36,180 bases of DNA. Source: an uncultured Alphaproteobacteria bacterium. Its GTDB lineage: Bacteria > Pseudomonadota > Alphaproteobacteria > Thalassobaculales > Thalassobaculaceae. The stretch spans positions 1-36,180 of the forward strand of contig CACHDV010000013.1 of NCBI GenBank assembly GCA_902578675.1, given 5' to 3'. The first letter of the stretch is position 1, and each line of letters begins with the position of its first letter. The notes below the pieces were generated by a model. That model was not told the origin of the DNA. It saw only the letters and a list, made by a program, of their open reading frames with translations, and did no database searches. The position numbers and the translations under genes are program-made. Positions 1-8,537 of the stretch are shown piece after piece.

Positions 1-1112
1 GTTGCAACTCCATTTGCGCCATTACAAGCAGCTATGACGCGTTCTGGCACTGCAGGCGCCAAGGCTCCTAATATAACATCAATAATACGCTGGCAGGTTT
101 GAGCTCGCGCTGCCGTTGCTGCTGGGAAAGAGGCGTTAACGACGCTTGCTTCAGGTGCATCAATATGAACAGGGTCGAGCATGCCGTGATTTGTTGGTCC
201 ATCTGGATCGATTAAAACCTTAAGAGCGAAAAGAACACTTGCCTGAAGTCCGGCAAAACTATTATTCATATTACCTGTTACTTGGGGTGCCGATCCCTCA
301 AAGTTCAGCCATATTTCGTCACTTTGGATATCGATTTTTACACAAATTGGAATGTTTGTTGTCCCCATGCCGTCATCATCCAGCACGTCTGTAAATTCAT
401 ATTTTCCATCAGGAAGATCCGCAATTCCTGCACGCATTCTTCGAGTAACTGCCTCAATTATCCCAGTACAACCCTCGGAAATTTGTTCTCGTGTCCATTT
501 AGTGAAAAGCTCTTGTAAGCGCCTCGTACCTAGTTTATTGGCTGCTATTTGGGCCATATAATCCCCTTTACGCTCTTCAGGGACTCTCACATTAAGTAAA
601 ACTAGGTCTAATACATCATCCAGTATCTCATGATTTTTTGCTATCCTGATAGGTGGTATTCTAAGACCCTCCTGATAAATTTCTGTCATTCCACCAGCCA
701 TTGAACCAGGCGCCATGCCCCCTATGTCAGAGTGGTGTGCTATATTGGAGACAAACATGACCAGCTCGTCGTCACGAAAAACAGGCGCAAGAATAGCCAC
801 GTCCGGCAAGTGAGAACCACGTCCGACGAAAGGGTCGTTAGATAAAAACATGTCCCCTGGCCTAATATTGTCTCTTCCGTAACGATCTAATACAACCTCA
901 ACTAATCCAAGCATAGACGCTAAGTGGAGCGGTAGACTCTCACCTTGGACAACAACTTTTCCTTCGGCATCAAAAATAGCTGCGCTATGATCGTGTCTCT
1001 CTTTTATGTTTGTAGAATAGGCACTCTTCATAATCGCTAAAAACATCTCGTCACAAATGCTTGTGAGGCCATTTCTTAGAAGCTCAACTTGAATAGGGGA
1101 TAAGACTGGCAT
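1..1112 (-). CDS. hyuB: Hydantoinase B / N-methylhydantoinase beta subunit, partial
   Basis: An open frame reads leftward from ATG at 1112 to the window edge, giving about 370 residues without a stop; the C-terminal part lies outside. Recognisable family stretches are SNDPFVGRGSHLPDV, SNIAHHSDIGGMAPGSM, YQEGLRIPPIRI and NFEGSAPQVTGNMN, typical of HyuB/OplB subunits (usually 520-600 residues). With HyuA these proteins form ATP-dependent cytoplasmic enzymes that open hydantoin, 5-oxoproline or related cyclic amides, or carboxylate ketones. The start lies 13 bases after the hyuA stop, so both are surely co-transcribed. The substrate cannot be read from sequence; the upstream acyl-CoA genes suggest a wider catabolic operon. 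Confidence 0.92.
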   Translation of the reverse strand, partial: MPVLSPIQVELLRNGLTSICDEMFLAIMKSAYSTNIKERHDHSAAIFDAEGKVVVQGESLPLHLASMLGLVEVVLDRYGRDNIRPGDMFLSNDPFVGRGSHLPDVAILAPVFRDDELVMFVSNIAHHSDIGGMAPGSMAGGMTEIYQEGLRIPPIRIAKNHEILDDVLDLVLLNVRVPEERKGDYMAQIAANKLGTRRLQELFTKWTREQISEGCTGIIEAVTRRMRAGIADLPDGKYEFTDVLDDDGMGTTNIPICVKIDIQSDEIWLNFEGSAPQVTGNMNNSFAGLQASVLFALKVLIDPDGPTNHGMLDPVHIDAPEASVVNASFPAATAARAQTCQRIIDVILGALAPAVPERVIAACNGANGVA

Positions 1113-1125
1113 TCGCTAAATCCAT

Positions 1126-3165
1126 TTAATTAATATTGATTAGGAGATTTCCCCAACTATCGACCTTAGCTATGTCTCCCGGAAAAACTACTATTACACT
1201 ATCCATCTGTTCTATTATTGCTGGCCCAACCAGTGACTGTCCTGGCGCCAAATCTAGTCGACGGTAGATTTTCGTAACCATCCACTTTTCATTGCCAAAA
1301 CAAACCATACGCTCCGAAATCGGGGTACCTTCTTCAGATTCTGGCAACTTTAATAAAGATGGTTTGGTGAGAACACCCGAAAGCTTTACTTTAATATTAA
1401 CAAGTTCGACAGTCTCACTCGGTTGGGCGTACCCGTAAGCAATCTCATGAGCATTATCAAAAGCTGCTCTTAATTGCTCAATCTCTCTAATGCCAAATTC
1501 ATTAACTTGAAATGGTATCGGGAGCTCAAAGTTCTGCCCCCGATAACGGAGATCTACTGTCCAACTTGCTTTTCTATTTTCAGAGGGTATATCTTCGCTC
1601 TCAAACCATCTCTCTGCTTGGACATTCAAATCTTCCCAAACCATCGAAATATTTTCTTTGGCTTTTTGATCAAAATTACAGAGTAACGGCTTAACAAAAT
1701 CTGCTATTAAATCAGAACTCAAAAGCCCCTCTGCGCACAAAATACCCGGATTAGGTGGAATAAAAACTTTTTTTATCCCAAGCTCCTTAGCAACTTCCAT
1801 GGCGTGCAGAGGACCAGCACCCCCATAAGCAAATAACGTAAACTCTGAGGGATCATATCCCCTCTCAATGGAAATAGCCCGAATTGCTTTTACGATGACA
1901 GCACTTGCAACTTGAACAATGCCAATAGCTGTATTTTCTGTCGACATTTCCAATTTTTTAGCTAATTGCGCAATTGAGTTTCTTGCCAATTCCATATTTA
2001 TTGGCATCCTACCATCCAAAAGAGCTTCGCTTGGTAAACGACCCAAAATCACATTAGCATCTGTAACAGTCGCTTCTGAGCCTCCCTTATCATAACAAGC
2101 TGGTCCTGGAATGGCGCCTGCGCTTTCTGGACCCACTTTCAAAAGTGCATCTTTATCTATCCATGCGATAGAACCACCACCCGCACCGACGGCGTTCACA
2201 TCTAGAGCTGGAAGTCTAAGAGGAAAACCAGCAAGATGTCGTGCATGCACCGTGGAAGGCTCACCGTTTGCTATAAGTGATACATCCGCACTCGTACCAC
2301 CAATGTCCAGCGTGATGATATTTTGCTCTTCAGCTACACCTGCCCGATATGCCGCGCCGATAACCCCAGCCGCTGGACCAGACAATGCAGAACGAATAGG
2401 ATATCGTCTAGAATAGGCCGCGGACATCAAACCACCCCCACTCTGGCTAATCATTGGGTCGGGGCTAAGGCCTATGCGTTTTGTTTCCTTCGTCAATCGG
2501 TCAAGATAGGCACTCATAACGGTTAATAGTGCGGCATTAAGAACAGTGGTTGAAAACCGTTCGTACTCCCGAAACTCTGGATACACCATCGAGGACGTCA
2601 TTATTGATATTTTATCACCCATGACTTCCTTTAATATTTCAGCTGCACGTCTTTCGTGTTCTGGAAAAGCATGCGAGTGCAAAAAACAAATCGCTACGCA
2701 GTCAACCTCCTCTCGCACCAGGGTTTCGCCCAATCCCTTGAGTTCTTTTTCATCCAGAGGAATATGGATCGTGCCATTAGCCTGTATTCTCTCAGATACT
2801 TCATAACGAAGCCAACGAGGCACTAATGGCTTTGGAAAATCTTGATGCATGTCATAGACTTTTGGTCGAGTTTGTCGGCCTATTTCTATGAGATCTCTAA
2901 ACCCTTTAGTAGTTATGAGCGCGACCTTACCCACCCGCCGTTGAATAAGAGCGTTCGTACCCACCGTCGTGCCATGCGAAAATCTTAAAATACCACTTGG
3001 TTCTAAAGCATTATTGCTAAGCAAATCTTCCAAACCTTTAATTATTGCTTGGTCTGGCTTTTCTGGCGTCGACGGGAGTTTATAATAAAGTGTACCAGCT
3101 GCGGGGCCACTTACTGCAAAGTCAGTGAATGTTCCCCCCACGTCTACACCAATATTGATCGCCAT
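1126..3165 (-). CDS. hyuA: Hydantoinase A / oxoprolinase family ATPase subunit
   Basis: This 679-residue protein has the usual length of HyuA. An N-terminal actin-like ATP-binding motif GVDVGGTFTDF is at residues 6-16, SGPAAGV at 262-268, the second phosphate-binding signature TLDIGGTSAD at 285-294 and a glycine-rich GAGGGS near 327. The later FAYGGAGPLHAMEVAKELG block is also classic for the family. It should activate a cyclic amide or ketone substrate with ATP, working with HyuB just downstream. The ATG at 3165 is preceded by AGGAG at a short spacing. A 138-base gap separates it from the acyl-CoA dehydrogenase gene and holds palindromes, so hyuAB could have its own promoter. The exact substrate (hydantoin, N-methylhydantoin, 5-oxoproline, acetone or acetophenone type) is open. 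Confidence 0.93.
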   Translation of the reverse strand: MAINIGVDVGGTFTDFAVSGPAAGTLYYKLPSTPEKPDQAIIKGLEDLLSNNALEPSGILRFSHGTTVGTNALIQRRVGKVALITTKGFRDLIEIGRQTRPKVYDMHQDFPKPLVPRWLRYEVSERIQANGTIHIPLDEKELKGLGETLVREEVDCVAICFLHSHAFPEHERRAAEILKEVMGDKISIMTSSMVYPEFREYERFSTTVLNAALLTVMSAYLDRLTKETKRIGLSPDPMISQSGGGLMSAAYSRRYPIRSALSGPAAGVIGAAYRAGVAEEQNIITLDIGGTSADVSLIANGEPSTVHARHLAGFPLRLPALDVNAVGAGGGSIAWIDKDALLKVGPESAGAIPGPACYDKGGSEATVTDANVILGRLPSEALLDGRMPINMELARNSIAQLAKKLEMSTENTAIGIVQVASAVIVKAIRAISIERGYDPSEFTLFAYGGAGPLHAMEVAKELGIKKVFIPPNPGILCAEGLLSSDLIADFVKPLLCNFDQKAKENISMVWEDLNVQAERWFESEDIPSENRKASWTVDLRYRGQNFELPIPFQVNEFGIREIEQLRAAFDNAHEIAYGYAQPSETVELVNIKVKLSGVLTKPSLLKLPESEEGTPISERMVCFGNEKWMVTKIYRRLDLAPGQSLVGPAIIEQMDSVIVVFPGDIAKVDSWGNLLININ

Positions 3166-3243
3166 AGGCTCCTCGCTTGACCGTTTATCACCGCCAGTTA
3201 TTGAATCAATGTTTCCAGCGCAGGATCAACTAAAAGTTGTTAT

Positions 3244-3268
3244 ACTGATCAGTTTACAACCAGTAAAC
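3244..3268. promoter_or_regulatory. Overlapping palindromes in the acyl-CoA dehydrogenase-hyuA gap
   Basis: A perfect 10-base palindrome ACTGATCAGT (3244-3253) overlaps a second inverted repeat GTTTAC-AACCA-GTAAAC (3252-3268). They lie in the 138-base gap between two minus-strand genes. This could be an operator or a short hairpin controlling hyuAB, but no T-run follows on either strand. The function is inferred from position only. Confidence 0.3.
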
Positions 3269-3303
3269 ACCCGTTGAGTTTGGATTTGACTGACTTAGCT
3301 TAT

Positions 3304-4479
3304 CTAGACAGGATTTCTTGCTATTAATTGCTTTGCAATTATCAACTTCTGAAGCTCGTTAGTACCTTCACCAATAGCCAACAATGGTGCATCTCTGTAA
3401 TAACGCTCTATGTCAAATTCTTTCGAATAGCCATAAGCACCGTGTAATCTCATTGCCTCAAGGCTGTTGTATAAAGCAGCTTCACTAGCAGCAAGCTTTG
3501 CCATCCCAGCTTCCATATCACAACGTTCACCCTTGTCATAGGCTGCTGCCGCTTGTTCGGTTAGCAGCCGTGCAGACTCAACCTGTGTAGCCATATCAGC
3601 AAGCTTAATCTGTATTGATTGATGATCTGCAATTGGTTTCCCGAATGTCTTCCTAACCTGCGCATACTCAACTGACTTCAGTAAACACGCTTTTGCAATG
3701 CCAACGCCTCTTGCTGCAACATTTATTCGACCGAGTTCTAAGCCGCTTAGGATTTGCTGGAGCCCTCTACCTTCAACGCCACCAATTAAATTTTCGCCTG
3801 GAACAAACAGATCATCTAACACAAACTCACCAGAATCGATTCCCTTGTATCCCAATTTTTTCATTCTTTTCGATACTCGGAATTCGGAGCTTTTTTCTAC
3901 AAGAAAAAGGCTCATACCTTTATGCCGGGGTTCTGCCTCAGGGTCTGTTTTTGCCAAAATTGCCAAAACACCACCTTCGACTGCGTTACTAATCCAAGTT
4001 TTAGCTCCATTTAGAGAGTATCCGTTTCCAGATTTATCCGCTCTAGTGCGTATACCTTGAAGGTCAGTACCTGCATCAGGTTCTGTCAAAGCTATGCCAC
4101 CTCTTAATTCCCCTGACGCAAATTTTGGCAACCATTTCGCCTTCTGCTCATCAGTTCCAGCCCGCTCGACCGCCGCGGCCATTATAAGATGTGAATTGAA
4201 GATGCCTGAAACAGACATCCACACGGTTGAGACCCGCTCAACAATTTTCGCGTATGTAGACACGGACAAACCAAGACCGCCGTATTCGGCGCCAATCGTA
4301 GCTCCAAAAAGCCCCATATCAACCATTTTATCCACAATTTCCTGAGGGTAGGTATCGTCAGCTTCCAGGTCATGTGCGTAGGGTGCTACGTCTTTATCAA
4401 GAAAGCGGTCGACACTCTCCAAAACCATTCTTTCCTGTTCTTGTCTTTCTTCAAACGAAAAATCTTCAGCTACAGCCAT
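3304..4479 (-). CDS. Acyl-CoA dehydrogenase
   Basis: A 391-residue FAD-dependent acyl-CoA dehydrogenase of normal family length. It oxidises an acyl-CoA to the 2,3-enoyl-CoA and passes electrons to ETF. Visible signatures are the FAD/substrate block LTEPDAGTDL at 131-140, KTWISNA at 160-166, the RKTFGKPI segment in the C-terminal helical domain, and IGEGTNELQ near the end, which places the likely catalytic base at Glu371. It sits 50 bases downstream of the MaoC gene on the same strand, so the product of this enzyme could be hydrated by that MaoC protein. AGAGAG lies about 8 bases before the ATG at 4479. Chain-length or branched-chain specificity cannot be told; glutaryl-CoA or isovaleryl-CoA types remain possible. 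Confidence 0.93.
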   Translation of the reverse strand: MAVAEDFSFEERQEQERMVLESVDRFLDKDVAPYAHDLEADDTYPQEIVDKMVDMGLFGATIGAEYGGLGLSVSTYAKIVERVSTVWMSVSGIFNSHLIMAAAVERAGTDEQKAKWLPKFASGELRGGIALTEPDAGTDLQGIRTRADKSGNGYSLNGAKTWISNAVEGGVLAILAKTDPEAEPRHKGMSLFLVEKSSEFRVSKRMKKLGYKGIDSGEFVLDDLFVPGENLIGGVEGRGLQQILSGLELGRINVAARGVGIAKACLLKSVEYAQVRKTFGKPIADHQSIQIKLADMATQVESARLLTEQAAAAYDKGERCDMEAGMAKLAASEAALYNSLEAMRLHGAYGYSKEFDIERYYRDAPLLAIGEGTNELQKLIIAKQLIARNPV

Positions 4480-4529
4480 ATCTAATTCTCTCTTACTTTC
4501 CTTTTTGCAATATTTGTTTGAGTGGTTAA

Positions 4530-5045
4530 TTAATTTTCAATTCCGTGTCCGTGTTTTGCTACTAATATCGTGCGGTCGAAAGTCATAAACACAGTGCCAT
4601 CCGATTTTGTTCCTTTAGTCCTCACAGATACAATTCCTTGTGTTGGGCGAGATTTTGATTCCCGCTTCTCTAGCACCTCAGTTTCAGCATAAATTGTGTC
4701 GCCTATGAAAACAGGGGCTGGAAGTTTAATGTCTGTCCATCCAAGATTTGCAATAGCCTTTTGACTCACATCACTAACACTCATCCCGGCGACAATGGAC
4801 AACGTGAGGCAAGAATTTACCAATATTTTACCGAATTCACTATCTTTCGCATATTCTGCGTCAAAGTGAAGCGGATGCGTATTCATCGTCAAAAGCGTAA
4901 ACCAGGAATTATCCGCCTCATTTATAGTCCTACCTGGTCGGTGCTCGTATATGTCTCCAACATTAAAGTCTTCGAAGTACCGACCAATTTCTTCGCGGAA
5001 ACGGTTACCTTCACCGTTCTTAACAGCTCTACTTTCGTAAGACAT
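4530..5045 (-). CDS. MaoC family (hot-dog fold) acyl-CoA hydratase
   Basis: This 171-residue single hot-dog protein has the MaoC-type active segment LTMNTHPLHFD at residues 52-62 in place of the classical D-x-N-P-x-H motif, followed by GKILVNSCLTLSIVAGM and the PVFIGDTIYAETEV strand typical of the family. It probably adds water to an enoyl-CoA made by the neighbouring acyl-CoA dehydrogenase. The THPLH variant resembles hydratases often annotated as acting on mesaconyl-CoA or other branched C4-C5 acyl-CoAs, but that match is from memory and not proven. An AGGGG ribosome site lies between the preceding prpD-family stop (5055) and the ATG at 5045, showing tight coupling. Confidence 0.85.
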   Translation of the reverse strand: MSYESRAVKNGEGNRFREEIGRYFEDFNVGDIYEHRPGRTINEADNSWFTLLTMNTHPLHFDAEYAKDSEFGKILVNSCLTLSIVAGMSVSDVSQKAIANLGWTDIKLPAPVFIGDTIYAETEVLEKRESKSRPTQGIVSVRTKGTKSDGTVFMTFDRTILVAKHGHGIEN

Positions 5046-5054
5046 TGACGCCCC

Positions 5055-6461
5055 TTAATCTTCCCCAGCCATTCGCAGCCCGTTATCTTGAGATCTAGTG
5101 AGATCTAGCATCGTAGTTATTGATTTCTCTTTATCTAAAGTGAGAAGGACATCTACCAAAGCCTCAAGCTGATTTTTTTGCAGATACGGTGAGACCAAAT
5201 CATCAAACTTTTCTCGCGCTTCAATTGACGTCATAAAATTACTTGGCTCACCTTTGGGAACAGCGACCTTCTCCTCAAAATCACCTCGTTCCGTTTTTAC
5301 CCTTACTATCCCTGCCATATTGGCCGGATACTCTGATTCAGCCCAAGCATCGGTTACCGTGGTGAATTTCCCAGCTAGCTCTAGCGTTGAGGCATCATCC
5401 AAATGTTTTGCATAATCATCCCAACCCATGGTTCCTTGCCTTAAAACTACCGCGCCACAAAACGGCATTGAAAATTGGCCATCTACGGCTCCAACTGGTC
5501 TTCGCTTAACATCATCAGTTTCGCCAATTATACGCCAGCCTGTATGCGGTAATCCCACCTCTACGGACTTGACCTCTTCATGAGTTACTTGGTGTTTACT
5601 CCGAACTTCTGCAAGCGCTCCCATCGCCGCATGACTATATCTACAAGAAGGATAAGGTTTGACAGCGATATTCATAGTTTCCCAGACTTTGCCAAGGTTC
5701 TCAGCGGCCTTTCCTAAATCAGGGTTAGGGGCATATGATTGTAGAAACCCATCTTTGCCTTCGATCGAACCTACTGGCCCCTTGAATCCCTCGCGGGCAA
5801 GGCAAGCAGCTATCAATCCGTTATGCCCGGCATAGCCGACTTGGAAGCGTTTCGTCCAAGCGCCGTCAGCCAGGAATCTCATTGAACCAGAAGTGTGACA
5901 CTCTGCTATTCCGAATGCACTCTCCATATTTCCGCTATCTAATTTAAAGATCGATCCAGCCGCGGCCGCTGCACCAAAGGTTCCACAAGTTGCTGAGGGA
6001 TGATATCCTCTCTTGTAATGATCTGTTGGATTTAGAGCCAAACTCAGTCTGATTTGAACTTCAAAGCCAGCTGCGATCGCTGTGATTACATCTCTACCAC
6101 TTGCTCCCGTCATTTCAGCGGCAGCGAAGGCAGCTGGAATTATAGGAGCGCTAGTATGAAGTGACCCCGCCGCATGCGTGTCGTCGAAGTCTAAGCTATG
6201 CGCCAATGTCCCGTTAATCATGGCTGCTGCAGGTGGGGTGTATGTGGCGCTGCTTCCCATGACCCTGCTTTGACCCCCAAGATAGCCCATGGCTTGGCTG
6301 GCAGAGAGAAGCGCTGGAGTTGATTCTGCATCATGCATGGCACGAATTGATATACCAACAGTGTCCATAACTAAAAACTTTATCCGCTCTACAACATCTT
6401 TTGGAATATCATCAAACGAGAGGATTGCGGCAAAGTCCGCCAACTTTTTTGTTTCAGACAT
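5055..6461 (-). CDS. MmgE/PrpD family protein
   Basis: A 468-residue member of the MmgE/PrpD superfamily, which includes 2-methylcitrate dehydratase and cis-aconitate decarboxylase. Family blocks are HSLDFDDTHAAGSLHTSAP, the helical segment AAGFEVQIRLSLALNP, IEGKDGFLQSYAP and KPYPSCRYSHAAMGAL. I place the start at ATG 6461 (protein begins MSETKK) and not at the in-frame upstream ATG at 6488, because a perfect AAGGAGG lies six bases before 6461 and the extra nine residues do not look like a protein start. It is the first gene of the operon and likely acts on a di- or tricarboxylic substrate. No methylcitrate synthase is adjacent, so a propionate role is not supported by context. Confidence 0.9.
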   Translation of the reverse strand: MSETKKLADFAAILSFDDIPKDVVERIKFLVMDTVGISIRAMHDAESTPALLSASQAMGYLGGQSRVMGSSATYTPPAAAMINGTLAHSLDFDDTHAAGSLHTSAPIIPAAFAAAEMTGASGRDVITAIAAGFEVQIRLSLALNPTDHYKRGYHPSATCGTFGAAAAAGSIFKLDSGNMESAFGIAECHTSGSMRFLADGAWTKRFQVGYAGHNGLIAACLAREGFKGPVGSIEGKDGFLQSYAPNPDLGKAAENLGKVWETMNIAVKPYPSCRYSHAAMGALAEVRSKHQVTHEEVKSVEVGLPHTGWRIIGETDDVKRRPVGAVDGQFSMPFCGAVVLRQGTMGWDDYAKHLDDASTLELAGKFTTVTDAWAESEYPANMAGIVRVKTERGDFEEKVAVPKGEPSNFMTSIEAREKFDDLVSPYLQKNQLEALVDVLLTLDKEKSITTMLDLTRSQDNGLRMAGED

Positions 6462-6467
6462 ATTAGA

Positions 6468-6474
6468 CCTCCTT
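6468..6474 (-). promoter_or_regulatory. Strong Shine-Dalgarno for the MmgE/PrpD gene
   Basis: The minus strand reads AAGGAGG here, six bases before ATG 6461. It decides the start codon over the more distal in-frame ATG at 6488 and is the strongest ribosome site seen in this operon. Confidence 0.8.
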
Positions 6475-6654
6475 GGAAACCACATCATTCCACCAGCCCA
6501 AACTAAGCTTATGCAGCCACGACGTCAATTAAGAGTATTAAATAGATTAGTCCTCGATCGAAAGATCAAAATTCTGATGGAGACTATATCAAGAGGCAAT
6601 TTTAAATCCTATTGAGCATCTATAAGCATTTTGCTCGATAATAGGCTTAGCAAC

Positions 6655-7857
6655 CTATTCTGTTTTTCTTTGAAGGTTTAAACTCGGATAGGAAGCTTTA
6701 GCAGATTTATTCTCCTCCGTTCCGATAATAGACTGGCTTGCTTCTACCTCCAGTTCAATTTCCTCTATTTTATTGCCTCGTTTTGTTATCTTTTCGGTAG
6801 AAACTCGTATTTGCCTCAAGTCATCCTCCGCCTGCCGAAAATGATTCTCCAACTTTCCTACCCGCCCGTCTAATCGTCCTACATCTTGTAAAAGCACCAT
6901 TATTTCTCGCTGAATAACATGAGCTTGCTCCCTCATCTGTGAGTCTTTTAAAATAGCTCTTATAGTATTCAATGTTGCCATCAGTGTGGTTGGAGAGACG
7001 ACCCATACCTTAGACTTCCATGACTTCTCAACTACCTCTGGTAAATTTGCATGAAGCTCCGCATAGACAGCTTCAGATGGTAAAAATAACAAGGCAGACT
7101 CAGCCGTTTCCCCGGGGACAATATACCTCTCTGATATATCACTGACATGCTTCAATACGTCTGTGGCAAGTGATTTTCTTGCTTGGTTTCTATCACGATC
7201 ACTGGCAGCATCTACTAGTAGCCGATAGGACTCCAACGGAAACTTTGCATCTATAGCTATCGGTCCAGGCGGGTACGGTAAATTCAACAAGCAATCAACT
7301 CTTCTACCCCCGGATAAAGTAGCTTGAAAACTATAAAAATTTGGCGGCATAATTGATTTTACTAGATCTGCGAGTTGCACTTCGCCAAAAGCACCGCGTG
7401 CTTGTTTATTAGAGAGAATATCCTGGAGTCCAACTACCTGACTAGACAATTCTTCTATGTTTTTTTGTGCAGCATCTATTCTTACTAATCTTTCCTTAAG
7501 TTCACCAAGACTTGTTTGCTGACTGACGCGAGATTTTTCCATCCCCTCGCCAAATCGTTGTCCAAGATCCGCTAACCGCTCTTCAAGTTTTTGACTAACT
7601 GCTCGCTCTTGGGACTGCATCAAATCAATTAATCGGTTTTGATTTGTTATCTGAGTCTGTGATAATTGGTTTAGGCGTCCGGCCAACTCCCCTTGAGTAA
7701 TAGCCAATTTATCTGTCGTATCTTTTGTCGAGGTGCGGGTCTCCTGGAGTTCTCTAATCACTTGTCTGGTTGAAGCTCCATTCCTAACAAATACAAATAG
7801 TAACAAAACAAATAAGAAAAGGATCGGTAATATTATTGTAAATAAATCTAAACCCAC
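6655..7857 (-). CDS. rmuC: DNA recombination protein RmuC
   Basis: A 400-residue protein with one N-terminal membrane segment (about residues 5-25, mostly Leu, Phe, Ile and Val), a long Gln/Glu/Arg-rich coiled coil (about 30-145) and the RmuC nuclease-like domain (about 150-350). Key blocks are GAFGEVQL at 155-162 and IDAKFP at 202-207, the latter carrying the D-x-K of the PD-(D/E)xK-like core. RmuC limits DNA inversions and rearrangements; it is anchored at the inner membrane. The start is a GTG at 7857. It diverges from def-fmt across about 145 bases. The C-terminal tail after residue 370 is Ser/Glu/Lys-rich and probably disordered. Confidence 0.93.
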   Translation of the reverse strand: MGLDLFTIILPILFLFVLLLFVFVRNGASTRQVIRELQETRTSTKDTTDKLAITQGELAGRLNQLSQTQITNQNRLIDLMQSQERAVSQKLEERLADLGQRFGEGMEKSRVSQQTSLGELKERLVRIDAAQKNIEELSSQVVGLQDILSNKQARGAFGEVQLADLVKSIMPPNFYSFQATLSGGRRVDCLLNLPYPPGPIAIDAKFPLESYRLLVDAASDRDRNQARKSLATDVLKHVSDISERYIVPGETAESALLFLPSEAVYAELHANLPEVVEKSWKSKVWVVSPTTLMATLNTIRAILKDSQMREQAHVIQREIMVLLQDVGRLDGRVGKLENHFRQAEDDLRQIRVSTEKITKRGNKIEEIELEVEASQSIIGTEENKSAKASYPSLNLQRKTE

Positions 7858-8002
7858 AAAAAGTATCCATCTAAAATAGTCGTTATAATCATCACACTAT
7901 ATTGTATCGTATGAGGCGTCCAGAGAGCCTACCCTTGGCTACTACTTGACGCATAACTTTTCATGCCGTACCTATTTTCGTATAAATTTAAAGGGTAATA
8001 GT

Positions 8003-8518
8003 ATGGCCGTTATGCCGATAGTTTGGGCTCCAGATCCTGTACTTAAAACCAAGTGCACGCAAGTTAGCGTAATAGATGATAACATTCTAAGTCTCATGGA
8101 GGACATGTTAGAAACTATGTATCAAGCACCGGGGATTGGTCTTGCTGCACCACAAGTTGGTGTGAAAAAGAGAATTATCGTGGTCGACTGTTCACCCAAA
8201 AACGAGACCCCCAAACCATTTCGCATGATTAACCCAGAATTAGTTTCTGTATCGAAAGAACTTACCACCCAAGAGGAGGGGTGCCTTTCCCTTCCTGGGT
8301 TTTATGCTGAAATTACTAGGCCGGCCGAGGCGAGAGTACGATATACTGATGAAAAAAGTAAGCAGCAAACCATAGATGTCGATGGTTTACTATCAGTTTG
8401 TATTCAACATGAGATAGATCATCTGAATGGCATTCTCTTTGTGGATCACCTTTCTTCGCTTAAACGCAATATGATACTCAAAAAAATGGTTAAGGCTAAA
8501 AAAGAACAGGTTCATTAG
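8003..8518 (+). CDS. def: Peptide deformylase
   Basis: This 171-residue enzyme removes the formyl group from the N-terminal Met of new proteins. All three metal-site motifs are intact: GIGLAAPQVG at 44-53, EGCLSLP at 92-98 (metal ligand Cys94) and HEIDH at 136-140 (two His ligands and catalytic Glu). The start is ATG 8003, giving MAVMPIVWAPDPVL as in the family; an upstream in-frame ATG at 7946 would add 19 residues unlike any deformylase. AAAGGG precedes the ATG. fmt begins 19 bases after the stop, forming the usual def-fmt pair. Confidence 0.97.
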   Translation: MAVMPIVWAPDPVLKTKCTQVSVIDDNILSLMEDMLETMYQAPGIGLAAPQVGVKKRIIVVDCSPKNETPKPFRMINPELVSVSKELTTQEEGCLSLPGFYAEITRPAEARVRYTDEKSKQQTIDVDGLLSVCIQHEIDHLNGILFVDHLSSLKRNMILKKMVKAKKEQVH

Positions 8519-8537
8519 GGTTTGCTGATAAAGGCTT

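Noticed and set aside
282-561. Two plus-strand frames near the left edge
   Set aside because: They are shadows of hyuB, which continues open on the minus strand to the window edge.
6289-6615. Plus-strand 108-codon frame over the start of the MmgE/PrpD gene
   Set aside because: Most of it is antisense to the conserved N terminus of that gene; only its last third is intergenic.
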